A stretch of 64,000 bases of DNA from PALSA-1003 sp963741315 (GTDB lineage: Bacteria; Pseudomonadota; Gammaproteobacteria; Burkholderiales; Casimicrobiaceae): positions 310,001-374,000 of the forward strand of contig CAVUHK010000001.1 of assembly GCA_963741315.1 (NCBI GenBank), in the 5' to 3' direction. This document shows, one piece after another, positions 40,418 through 48,999 of this stretch; positions within the stretch are counted from its first letter, which is position 1, and the number at the start of each line of letters is the position of its first letter. The position numbers and the translations under genes were made by a program. Below the pieces are notes generated by a model that was not told where the DNA came from, did not search any database, and saw only the letters and a list, made by a program, of their open reading frames with translations.

Positions 40418-42382
40418 ATGCAATCCAGGGATCTCGCAGCGCGTTTCGAGGCGTACAGCGACTGGCGCCGCCGCCTGTCGGCGCGCATTTCGGGCTTGCA
40501 CGAGTGGCTGTCGCAGCAGGAACTCGCCGACGCCAACGCCGACCTCTCCATTCAGCATCTGCTCGAGCGGCTGCACCAGGACAAGCTGGTGGTCGCATTC
40601 GTGGCCGAGTTTTCGCGGGGCAAGTCCGAGCTGATCAACGCCATATTCTTCGCCGACTTCGGCCAGCGCTTGCTGCCGTCGGCCGCCGGGCGCACGACCA
40701 TGTGCCCGACCGAACTGCTCTACGATTCGACGCGCCCACCCTCGATCCGTCTGCTGCCCATTGAAACCCGTGCGCGGGACGGCACGGTCACCGAGTTCAA
40801 GAATTACGCCGACGAATGGGTGACCATGTCGCTCGACATGTCCTCCGCCGACAAGATGAGCGAGGTGCTCTCCCAGGTTTCGCAAACCAAGCGCGTGCCG
40901 ATCGCGCTGGCCCGCAAGTACGGGCTCTACGACGACGGCGACGTGCTCGCGCATTCCGCCGACGTCGACGACAAGGCGGTCGACATTCCGTCGTGGCGCC
41001 ACGCGGTCATCAACTTCCCGCATCCGCTGCTGCAGCAGGGCCTCGTCATCCTGGACACCCCCGGCCTCAACGCCATCGGCACCGAGCCGGAACTGACGCT
41101 GAACCTCCTGCCCAACGCGCACGCAGTGCTGTTCCTGCTGGCCGCCGACACGGGGGTGACCAAAACCGACATCGAAGTCTGGCGCGATCATCTGGTCGGC
41201 GAGAATTCGGCCAACAAGGAAGGGCGGCTGGTCATCCTGAACAAGATCGACGGGCTGTGGGACGAACTCAAGACCGGACAGGAGATCGACGCCGAAATCG
41301 CGCGCCAGGTGCGCAGCAGTGCCGAGTTACTCGCGATTCCTCCGGCGCAGGTGTTCCCGATCTCGGCGCAGAAGGCGCTCGTCGCCAAGGTCAACGGCGA
41401 CGATGCCTTGCTGGCCAAGAGCCGCCTCCCGCAACTCGAGCAGGCGCTGTCGAAAGAACTGATTCCCGCCAAGCGTCACATCGTCGGCACAGCCACCAAG
41501 TCCGAAATCCGTTCGCTCGCGGCAAGCGTGCGCACTATCCTGGAAAGCCGCATCGCCGGCATCCATGAACAGCTCGGCGAACTGCGCGGCCTGCGAGGCA
41601 AGAACCAGGACGTCGTCGAGCACATGCTGGAGCGCATCCAGCAGGAGAAGGACGTATTCGAACGCGGCATGCAACGCTACACCGCGTTGCGGACCGTATT
41701 CACGCAACATTCGAATTCACTCTACGCGAACATCGGCCTGGAAACGCTGCGCGCGACCGCGGGCGACACGCGAAAGCGCATCGAGGCGAGCCCATTCACC
41801 AAGGGCGTGCGCTCGGCGATGAACGACTTCTTCGCCAGCATCAACGGCAACCTCGAGAAGAGCGGACAACAAACCGGCGAAATCCACGAAATGATGCAGG
41901 CGATGTACGCGCGCTTCGCCAAGGAGCACGGACTCGAGCCGTTCACGCCGCCGCCGTTCTCGATGCTCAAGTACCAAAAGGAGGTCGAACGCCTGGAACG
42001 CGCCTACAACGTGCACTTCAACACGCTGTGGAACATGGTGAGCAAGGCGAAGTTCACGCTGATGAAGCGCTTCTTCGAGACCATCGCCATCCGCGTCAAG
42101 CACGTCTATGACATCGCCAACCGGGACCTAGACAGCTGGCTCAAGACAGTGATGGCCCCGCTGGAGACGCAAGTCCGTGAGCACCACCTGCAGCTTCGCC
42201 GCCGACTGGAGAGCGTCAAGCGCATCCACCGCGCCAGCGACGAACTCGAGGAACGCGTCGCCGAACTCGAGCAGGCCGAGGCCGCGGTGAAGCACCAGAT
42301 TGCCGCGTTGGCCCGCGAGGTTGGCGCCATCGACGAGGTTGTCGAAGCGCCAGAGATGATGCCGCTCGCGGCAAACTTCTAG
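40418..42382 (+). CDS. Dynamin-like GTPase family protein
   Basis: A 654-residue large GTPase. G1 is AEFSRGKSELIN with alanine in place of the first loop glycine, G3 is VILDTPGLNAIG and G4 is VILNKIDGLWD. The stretch GRTTMCPTELLYD holds the switch I threonine. After the G domain (about residues 55-350) come long helical segments with heptad patterns up to EERVAELEQAEAAVKHQIAA, as in bacterial dynamin-like proteins (YjdA/CrfC, LeoA group). These remodel membranes or act in chromosome separation; the role here is unknown. There is no operon partner: a 149-bp gap without recognised features separates it from mutM. Confidence 0.88.
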   Translation: MQSRDLAARFEAYSDWRRRLSARISGLHEWLSQQELADANADLSIQHLLERLHQDKLVVAFVAEFSRGKSELINAIFFADFGQRLLPSAAGRTTMCPTELLYDSTRPPSIRLLPIETRARDGTVTEFKNYADEWVTMSLDMSSADKMSEVLSQVSQTKRVPIALARKYGLYDDGDVLAHSADVDDKAVDIPSWRHAVINFPHPLLQQGLVILDTPGLNAIGTEPELTLNLLPNAHAVLFLLAADTGVTKTDIEVWRDHLVGENSANKEGRLVILNKIDGLWDELKTGQEIDAEIARQVRSSAELLAIPPAQVFPISAQKALVAKVNGDDALLAKSRLPQLEQALSKELIPAKRHIVGTATKSEIRSLAASVRTILESRIAGIHEQLGELRGLRGKNQDVVEHMLERIQQEKDVFERGMQRYTALRTVFTQHSNSLYANIGLETLRATAGDTRKRIEASPFTKGVRSAMNDFFASINGNLEKSGQQTGEIHEMMQAMYARFAKEHGLEPFTPPPFSMLKYQKEVERLERAYNVHFNTLWNMVSKAKFTLMKRFFETIAIRVKHVYDIANRDLDSWLKTVMAPLETQVREHHLQLRRRLESVKRIHRASDELEERVAELEQAEAAVKHQIAALAREVGAIDEVVEAPEMMPLAANF

Positions 42383-42416
42383 CGGCGCGAGCTAGGAGGC
42401 CGCTGGGCGACCTACC

Positions 42417-42674
42417 CTACGTGGTTTTTGCCCCCATCAACCCTTCGTATTTCCGCAGCAGCTGGTCGCGGGTTTCAACGCGATCGGGATCGACCGGGAT
42501 GCAGTCGACCGGGCACACCTCGACGCACTGCGGCGTGTCGAAGTGGCCGACGCATTCGGTGCATTTCGCCGGGTCGATGACGTAGATCTCGGTCCCCTGC
42601 GCGATTGCGCCGTTTGGACACTCCGGCTCGCAGACATCGCAGTTGATGCACTCGTCGGTAATGATCAGCGCCAT
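42417..42674 (-). CDS. fdx: YfhL-family 2[4Fe-4S] ferredoxin
   Basis: An 85-residue electron carrier. The first cluster motif is CINCDVCEPECP and the second CTECVGHFDTPQCVEVCP, with the insertion between the second and third cysteine typical of the YfhL/Allochromatium-type ferredoxins, which have very low potentials. It is encoded 17 bp downstream of coaD, a pairing seen in many Proteobacteria. The partner enzyme is not known. Confidence 0.94.
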   Translation of the reverse strand: MALIITDECINCDVCEPECPNGAIAQGTEIYVIDPAKCTECVGHFDTPQCVEVCPVDCIPVDPDRVETRDQLLRKYEGLMGAKTT

Positions 42675-42691
42675 GCCTCTGCCTGCGCCCG

Positions 42692-43186
42692 CTAGCGCGC
42701 GGTGCTGCCCTCGGCCACCTTCGCCCTGAGCCGCTCCGCGACAATCGGATGCACGAACGTGCCTACATCACCGCCGAAACGCGCGATCTCCCGCACGATC
42801 GTCGCCGAGACGAACATATATTGCTCTCCCGGGGTCAGGAACAACGTTTCGACCTCGGGATAGAGGTTGCGGTTCATTCCGGCCATCTGGAATTCGTAGT
42901 CGAAGTCCGACACCGCGCGCAACCCACGCACGATGACGCCCGCGCCGACCGAATGCACAAAGTCCATCAGCAGCCCGGAAAAGCCGGCGACCTCGATGTT
43001 GGGTGAACCCGCCAGGACGTCGCGCGTCATGGCGATGCGCTCGGCGGTCGTGAACATCGGCCTCTTGCTGGCGCTGTCCGCGATGCCGACCACGACCCTG
43101 TCGAATAGCTTCGCCGCCCGGCGCACGAGGTCCTCGTGGCCGCGGGTAAACGGATCGAAGGTTCCCGGGTAGACAACTTTGAGCAT
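42692..43186 (-). CDS. coaD: Phosphopantetheine adenylyltransferase
   Basis: A 164-residue nucleotidyltransferase for the fourth step of coenzyme A synthesis. The T/HxGH-type motif is GTFDPFTRGHEDLV at the N-terminus; GVIVRGLRAVSDFDYEFQM and MFVSATIVREIARFGGD are the other family blocks. The second motif has SAT where most have SST. It lies 6 bp after rsmD, the usual order. Confidence 0.96.
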   Translation of the reverse strand: MLKVVYPGTFDPFTRGHEDLVRRAAKLFDRVVVGIADSASKRPMFTTAERIAMTRDVLAGSPNIEVAGFSGLLMDFVHSVGAGVIVRGLRAVSDFDYEFQMAGMNRNLYPEVETLFLTPGEQYMFVSATIVREIARFGGDVGTFVHPIVAERLRAKVAEGSTAR

Positions 43187-43192
43187 CGTCGG

Positions 43193-43744
43193 TCAGTCTG
43201 ATGGCGTGCGGCGCAGCAGATGATAATGCACCTGTCCCGCCTTGTCGTGGCGCGCGAGCTCGAGCCCTGCGCCAGCGACCAGCATCGCGCGCGCTTCGGC
43301 ATAGAGCACGCCGCCGGGCGCGAGCCGCAGCGCCGCCGCAGGCAACAGCGCATCCCATCCGGCGTTGTCGAAGGGCGGGTCGAGAAAGATGACGTCGAAC
43401 TGCCGCGTTTCGCGCGCGAGCCACGCGTGTGCTTCCGCGCGGTGCGTCTCGAGCGCGGTTGCGCCGAGCGCGACACCGGTTGCCGCGAGCGCGCGGACGA
43501 CCTCCGGATTGCGATCGATGGCAACGGCAAGCGTTGCGCCGCGCGAAAGCGCTTCGAGCGACAGTGCACCGCTGCCGGTGAACGGATCGAGCGTGCTCGC
43601 TCCGGTGAGATCCTGCCCGAGCCAGTTGAACAGCGTTTCGCGCACGCGATCGGGCGTCGGACGCACGCCATCGCGCGCCGGAAAACGTACGCGGCGGCCG
43701 CGCCAGCGTCCGCCAATGATCCTGATCTCGTTGGAAAGCGGCAC
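43193..43744 (-). CDS. rsmD: 16S rRNA (guanine(966)-N(2))-methyltransferase
   Basis: A 183-residue SAM methyltransferase. IRIIGGRWRGRRVRFP and RPTPDRVRETLFNWLGQ start the protein, the SAM motif is LDPFTGSGALSLEALSRGA and the catalytic motif DVIFLDPPFDN. The start is GTG at 43744, because a perfect -10 lies at 43779-43784 and the conserved part begins seven residues later. A longer form from ATG 43810 would overlap the divergent ftsY start codon and is less likely. Confidence 0.93.
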   Translation of the reverse strand: MPLSNEIRIIGGRWRGRRVRFPARDGVRPTPDRVRETLFNWLGQDLTGASTLDPFTGSGALSLEALSRGATLAVAIDRNPEVVRALAATGVALGATALETHRAEAHAWLARETRQFDVIFLDPPFDNAGWDALLPAAALRLAPGGVLYAEARAMLVAGAGLELARHDKAGQVHYHLLRRTPSD

Positions 43745-43778
43745 AGGAGTGGCGCCGGGGCGAAACGCGAAAGGTAGA

Positions 43779-43784
43779 ATTATA
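43779..43784 (-). promoter_or_regulatory. -10 hexamer of rsmD
   Basis: TATAAT on the minus strand, 34 bp before the GTG start at 43744. The gap to the divergent ftsY start is only 64 bp, so both genes must be controlled from this AT-rich centre. The -35 region is poor. Confidence 0.45.
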
Positions 43785-43808
43785 TCTTTCGCAGGCTTCC
43801 GGATCCCC

Positions 43809-44747
43809 ATGCTCGACCTGTTCAAGCGCAAGCAAGACGGCGCCGCTGTCTCGTGGACCGATCGGCTCAAGCGCGGGCTCGCGCTCACGCGCGAGCAGCT
43901 CACTCGACCCATCACGCTGCCGCTTGGGCGCAAGCCGGTGCCCGAGGAAGTGCTCGAGCAACTCGAGACTGCGCTCATCGCTGCCGACGTTGGCGTGCCC
44001 GCGACCGCGCATCTGGTTGCCGACCTTGCGCGCCGCTGGAAACGGCTCGGCTCCGACGCCGATCCGCGCGTTGCGCTCAAGGAATCGCTTGCCGATCTGC
44101 TCGCTCCGCTGGAGCACCCGCTCGCGATCGGTGCAGAGCGCCCGTTCGTCATCATGCTCGCGGGCGTCAACGGCGCCGGCAAGACGACGTCCATCGGCAA
44201 GCTGGCGAAGCACTTGCAGGGCCAGGGCCTGAGCGTCCTGCTCGCCGCGGGAGACACCTTTCGCGCCGCGGCGCGCGAACAACTCGAGGTCTGGGGCGCA
44301 CGCAACGACGTGCAGGTCATCTCGCAGCAAGGTGGCGATCCCGCCGCGGTGATGTTCGATGCCATCGCCGCGGCGCGAGCGCGTGGCATCGATGTCGTTC
44401 TCGCCGACACTGCCGGCCGGCTACCCACCCAGCTGCATTTGATGGAAGAGCTCAAGAAGATCCGTCGCGTGATCGACAAGGCCCAGCCCGGCGCGCCGCA
44501 CGAGACGCTGCTGGTCCTCGACGCCAATACCGGTCAGAACGCGGTGGCGCAGGTCGTGGCGTTCGACGCGGCGCTCGGTGTCACCGGACTGGTGCTCACC
44601 AAGCTCGACGGCACCGCCAAGGGCGGGGTCATCGCGGCAATCGCCCAGACGCGGCCGATCCCGGTCAAGTTCATCGGCGTCGGCGAAGGCGTCGACGACT
44701 TGCGGCCGTTCCGGGTGGCCGAGTTTGTCGACGCGCTGGTCGGCTGA
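43809..44747 (+). CDS. ftsY: Signal recognition particle receptor FtsY
   Basis: A 312-residue SRP GTPase, receptor for ribosome-SRP complexes at the inner membrane. It shows MLDLFKRKQ, the N domain to about residue 100, P-loop GVNGAGKTTSIGKLAKHL, DTFRAAAREQL, VLADTAGRLPTQ and TKLDGTAKGG. The acidic A domain of E. coli FtsY is missing, which is normal for short FtsY forms; the first residues form a lipid-binding helix. The order rsmD / ftsY divergent, then rpoH, is typical although ftsE and ftsX are absent here. Confidence 0.96.
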   Translation: MLDLFKRKQDGAAVSWTDRLKRGLALTREQLTRPITLPLGRKPVPEEVLEQLETALIAADVGVPATAHLVADLARRWKRLGSDADPRVALKESLADLLAPLEHPLAIGAERPFVIMLAGVNGAGKTTSIGKLAKHLQGQGLSVLLAAGDTFRAAAREQLEVWGARNDVQVISQQGGDPAAVMFDAIAAARARGIDVVLADTAGRLPTQLHLMEELKKIRRVIDKAQPGAPHETLLVLDANTGQNAVAQVVAFDAALGVTGLVLTKLDGTAKGGVIAAIAQTRPIPVKFIGVGEGVDDLRPFRVAEFVDALVG

Positions 44748-44844
44748 CGCCCTACAGTTCAATCATTTCATGGACTTGGCGCAAGAACCCTGACTCTCGC
44801 GGCCCTTACCAGAGCGCCTCAGGTACCCGGAACTTTGGGCCCGC

Positions 44845-44871
44845 TTAGCACTCTTAGTATGCGAGTGCTAA
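44845..44871 (+). promoter_or_regulatory. CIRCE operator (HrcA binding site) upstream of rpoH
   Basis: TTAGCACTC-N9-GAGTGCTAA is an exact match to the CIRCE consensus, both 9-bp arms perfect and the spacer nine bases. It ends 27 bp before the rpoH ATG and spans a possible promoter, TTAGCA (44845-44850), 18 bp, TAAAAT (44869-44874). Bound HrcA would block that promoter. The match is direct; HrcA control is inferred from known CIRCE function. Confidence 0.93.
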
Positions 44872-44898
44872 AATGGCACCACGAAGGAGACATAAGCG

Positions 44899-45753
<855 letters not shown>

Positions 45754-45777
45754 CGCCGCTACCTGCCGTTGGTGCAC

Positions 45778-45810
45778 AAGACGCCGGCCTCTGCGCCGGC
45801 GTCTTCTTTT
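45778..45810 (+). terminator. Intrinsic terminator after rpoH
   Basis: An 11-bp perfect stem AAGACGCCGGC / GCCGGCGTCTT with a six-base loop, followed by CTTTT. It lies 25 bp after the rpoH stop and touches the convergent kup stop. Confidence 0.9.
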
Positions 45811-47718
45811 CTAGAGTTCGACCTGGGTCCCGAGCTCGACGACGCGGTTGGTCGGCACGTTGAAGAACTCGCTTGCCTTGGTCGCGTTCTTGGACATCGA
45901 CACGAACAGGCGCTCGCGCCACATCGCCATCGCCGGGGAAATGCTGGGAATCAGCGTTTCGCGCGAGACAAAGAACGAAGTGTCCATCATGTCGAAGGGA
46001 TACCCGCGCCGGCCACACTCCTCGAGCAACTCGGGCACGTCCTGGTCCTCGGTGAAGCCGAAGAAACCTTCGATCTGTTCGAAGCCGCAGCCCAGGTCGC
46101 TGATGCGCACGCGATCGCGCCGCGCGACGACCGGTATGTCGCGGTTCGTGATCGTCAGCAGCACAACGCGCTCGTGCAGCACCTTGTTGTGCTTGAGGTT
46201 GTGCAGCAGCGCATGCGGCACGCGCCCCATGGTGCTCGCCAGGAACACCGCGGTTCCGGCGACGCGGGCCGGTGGTGCGGCGGAGATCGATTCGATGAAC
46301 GCTTCAAGCGGCATGGTTTCCTCCGCCAGCCGCCCCATCAGGATCGCCCTGCCGCGCTTCCACGTCGTCAGCAGCGTGAACACGATCGCGCCGATGACGA
46401 TCGGGAACCAGCCGCCATCGGGGATCTTGAGCGCGTTGGATGCCAGGAACGCTGCATCGATCGTGATCAGCGGAAGGACGATCGCGATCGCGGCCAGCTT
46501 GTTCCAGCGCCACAACCGCGTCAACACGACGTAGATGAGCAGCGAGTCGATGAGCATCGCCAGCGTCACCGCGATGCCGTAGGCGGCCGCGAGATTGCCG
46601 GATGTCCGGAAGCCCGCGACCAGCAGCATCACCGCGGCGAAAAGCGTCCAGTTGATGAACGGCACGTAGATCTGGCCGATCTGCCGGTTGGACGTGTGCA
46701 TGATGGTCAGGCGCGGGCAGTACCCCATCTGGATCGCCTGGCGCGTCAGCGAGAACGCCCCGGAAATCACCGCCTGCGACGCGATGACGGTGGCGAACGT
46801 CGCAAGCACCACCAGCGGCAGGCGTGCCCATTCCGGCGCGAGCAGGAAGAACGGGTTGGAGACCGCGGAGGGATCGACGATGAGCAGCGCGCCCTGGCCA
46901 AAATAATTGAGCACGAGCGCGGGCAGCACAAACAGGAACCACGCACGGCGGATGGGTTTGGCGCCGAAGTGTCCCATGTCGGCGTAGAGCGCTTCGGTGC
47001 CGGTCACTGCCAGCACGACCGCACCCAGCGCCAGAAACGACGCCAGCGGGCTGTCGCTGAAGAAGCGCACCGCGAACCGGGGGTCGAGCGCGGCCAGCAC
47101 CCACGGATACCGTGCAATCTGGATGGAACCCAGTACCGCCAGCGCCGCAAACCACAGGCACATCACGGGCCCGAAGAGCACGCCGACCCGCGCCGTGCCG
47201 TGGCGCTGGATCGAGAACAGGCCGATCAGGATGATCATCGTCAAGGGGACGACGTACGTCGAGAGCGCCGGCGCGATGACTTCGAGGCCTTCGACCGCGG
47301 ACAACACCGAGATCGCCGGAGTGATCATGCCGTCGCCGTAGAACATCGCCGCGCCGAAGATGCCGAACCCCACCAGCCACCAGCGCGGACGCGCGCTCGA
47401 CAGACCGCTGGATACCAGTGCGGTGAGTGCCATGATGCCGCCTTCGCCGCGATTGTCGGCGCGCATGATCAGCGTCACGTACTTGAGCGTCACGACAAAG
47501 GTGATCGCCCAAAAGATCACCGACAGTACGCCCAGGATGTTCGCCTGGGTGAGCGGCAATCCGTGCGCTCCGCTGAAGCACTGGTGCAGGGTGTAGAGCG
47601 GACTGGTGCCGATGTCACCGAACACCACGCCCAGCGCACCGACCACCAGCGGCGAAATCCGCTTCTTGCCGGATCCGCCTTCCGCCGACCCGACGCCTGC
47701 GCCGGGGGCGTCGGTCAT
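45811..47718 (-). CDS. kup: Low-affinity potassium transporter Kup
   Basis: A 635-residue inner-membrane proton-potassium symporter. The N-terminal signature LGVVFGDIGTSPLYTLHQCF is followed by about twelve membrane helices, with GEGGIMALTAL and YGDGMITPAISVLSAVEGL in the transport core. A cytoplasmic C-terminal domain starts near residue 430 and ends VPTNRVVELGTQVEL, as the family does. It is the last gene of the def-to-kup operon, overlapping the ntrX-like gene as ATGA. Confidence 0.95.
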   Translation of the reverse strand: MTDAPGAGVGSAEGGSGKKRISPLVVGALGVVFGDIGTSPLYTLHQCFSGAHGLPLTQANILGVLSVIFWAITFVVTLKYVTLIMRADNRGEGGIMALTALVSSGLSSARPRWWLVGFGIFGAAMFYGDGMITPAISVLSAVEGLEVIAPALSTYVVPLTMIILIGLFSIQRHGTARVGVLFGPVMCLWFAALAVLGSIQIARYPWVLAALDPRFAVRFFSDSPLASFLALGAVVLAVTGTEALYADMGHFGAKPIRRAWFLFVLPALVLNYFGQGALLIVDPSAVSNPFFLLAPEWARLPLVVLATFATVIASQAVISGAFSLTRQAIQMGYCPRLTIMHTSNRQIGQIYVPFINWTLFAAVMLLVAGFRTSGNLAAAYGIAVTLAMLIDSLLIYVVLTRLWRWNKLAAIAIVLPLITIDAAFLASNALKIPDGGWFPIVIGAIVFTLLTTWKRGRAILMGRLAEETMPLEAFIESISAAPPARVAGTAVFLASTMGRVPHALLHNLKHNKVLHERVVLLTITNRDIPVVARRDRVRISDLGCGFEQIEGFFGFTEDQDVPELLEECGRRGYPFDMMDTSFFVSRETLIPSISPAMAMWRERLFVSMSKNATKASEFFNVPTNRVVELGTQVEL

Positions 47719-48999
47719 GCGGCCTCGTCGGTGCGGCGCGAGAAGCGGATGTTGAGTTGCTTGAGCTTGCGGTACAGGTGCGTGCGCTCGAGCCCGGCCC
47801 GATCGGCAACGCGGCTCATGTTGCTCTGCTCCTTGCCGAGCAGCTGCTCGAAGTAGATCCGCTCGAAAGCTTCGCGCGCTTCACGCAACGGCATGTCGAA
47901 GAAGCGTGCGGTCATTTCAGGCGCGATGGCCGAGGGGGGCGGTAACGCCGACTCGCCAAGCAGTCGGCGGACGTGGTCCCCGGTGATCTCGCTGTCGACG
48001 GTCAGCGCAAGATTGGCGATGACGTTATGCAGGTGCTCCATGTTGCCCGGCCAGTACGCGGCGGAAAGCGCCGCCACGGCAGAGCCGTGCAGTGTCGCGA
48101 CGGTACGCTGACTGGCGGTGATCTCGCGCCAGAAGCGGTCGATCATCGCCGGAATGTCGTCACGCCGCTGGCGCAGCGGCGGCAGCATGACCGTTCCCGA
48201 CGCCAGGTTGGCCAGCAGCGCCGCGTCGAAGCGTCCCTCGGCGGCGAGGTTGCCGAGTTGTTCGCTGCTGGAACAGACCAGCACGGTGGTGTGCCGCTCG
48301 AGCTTGGTCAGCAGGAACGCGAGGCCTCTCTGCTCGGCTTTCGAATACGCGCCGATTTCCGCGCAGAAGAGCGTTCCGTCGCGGGCCTCCTCGAGCACTT
48401 GCAAGCGGGTGGGTCGCCAATCGCGCGCCGGTCGCGTGCACCGCGAACGGCGTGTCCGGAAGATGCAGCGCGCGCGCCGCGATCTCGTGGCCCGCACCAG
48501 GTTCGCCGATCAGCAGCAGCGGCCGATTGGCTCGCAGCAGCTGCTCGATGGCGCGCTCGACCTCGATGACCGGGGCGCTGGTGCCAAGCGCCGCGAGCGA
48601 GATGCGCCTGGGACCCTGGCCGGCGGCGGTCTTGAGCGCGCGCGAGACGGTGCTCAGCAGTTTCTGCAGTCCCACCGGTTTTTCGAGAAAGTCGAAGGCG
48701 CCGATCTTGGTCGCCTCGACCGCGGTTTCGATGGTCCCGTGCCCGGACATCATCACCACCGGCATGGTCAGCTGGCCATTGGCGGCCCATTCGCGCAGCA
48801 GCGTCACGCCGTCGCTGTCGGGCATCCAGATGTCGAGCAGCACCAGCGACGGCTGCGAGCGAGCGCGATAGCTGCGCGCCTCGCCGGCATTCTCGGCGAC
48901 ACTGACGCGATAGCCTTCGTCCTGCAGGATTTCCGACAGAAGTTCGCGAATGCCGACTTCGTCGTCGACGATCAGTATTTCCTTTTGCTGCGCCGTCAC
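47715..48999 (-). CDS. ntrX: NtrX-like response regulator with degenerate AAA+ domain, frameshifted
   Basis: Two frames carry one gene. The first encodes a receiver domain (LIVDDEVGIRELLSEIL, phospho-Asp in LVLLDIWMPDSDG, switch lysine in FLEKPVG) and the start of an ATPase-like domain, GEPGAGHEIAARAL. The second resumes at LQVLEEARDGTLFCAEI and ends with a Fis-type helix-turn-helix (SRVADRAGLERTHLYRKLKQ). The frame change lies near 48405-48413 and fits one extra base in a C/G run. The central domain lacks the Walker A lysine (H instead of K) and the GAFTGA loop, so it cannot drive sigma-54 polymerase and may act by DNA binding alone. It overlaps the kinase gene by 4 bp. Confidence 0.85.

Noticed and set aside
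43745..44527. Upstream extension of the rsmD frame across ftsY
   Set aside because: Antisense to the conserved ftsY GTPase domain; rsmD homology begins near 43744.
44768..44800. Sigma-32-type promoter before rpoH (CTTGG ... CCCTGACT)
   Set aside because: The -35 and -10 parts match poorly and the spacing is too short.
45769..47856. 695-codon plus-strand frame opposite kup
   Set aside because: His/Gln/Arg-rich antisense shadow; kup on the minus strand has clear helices and signature.
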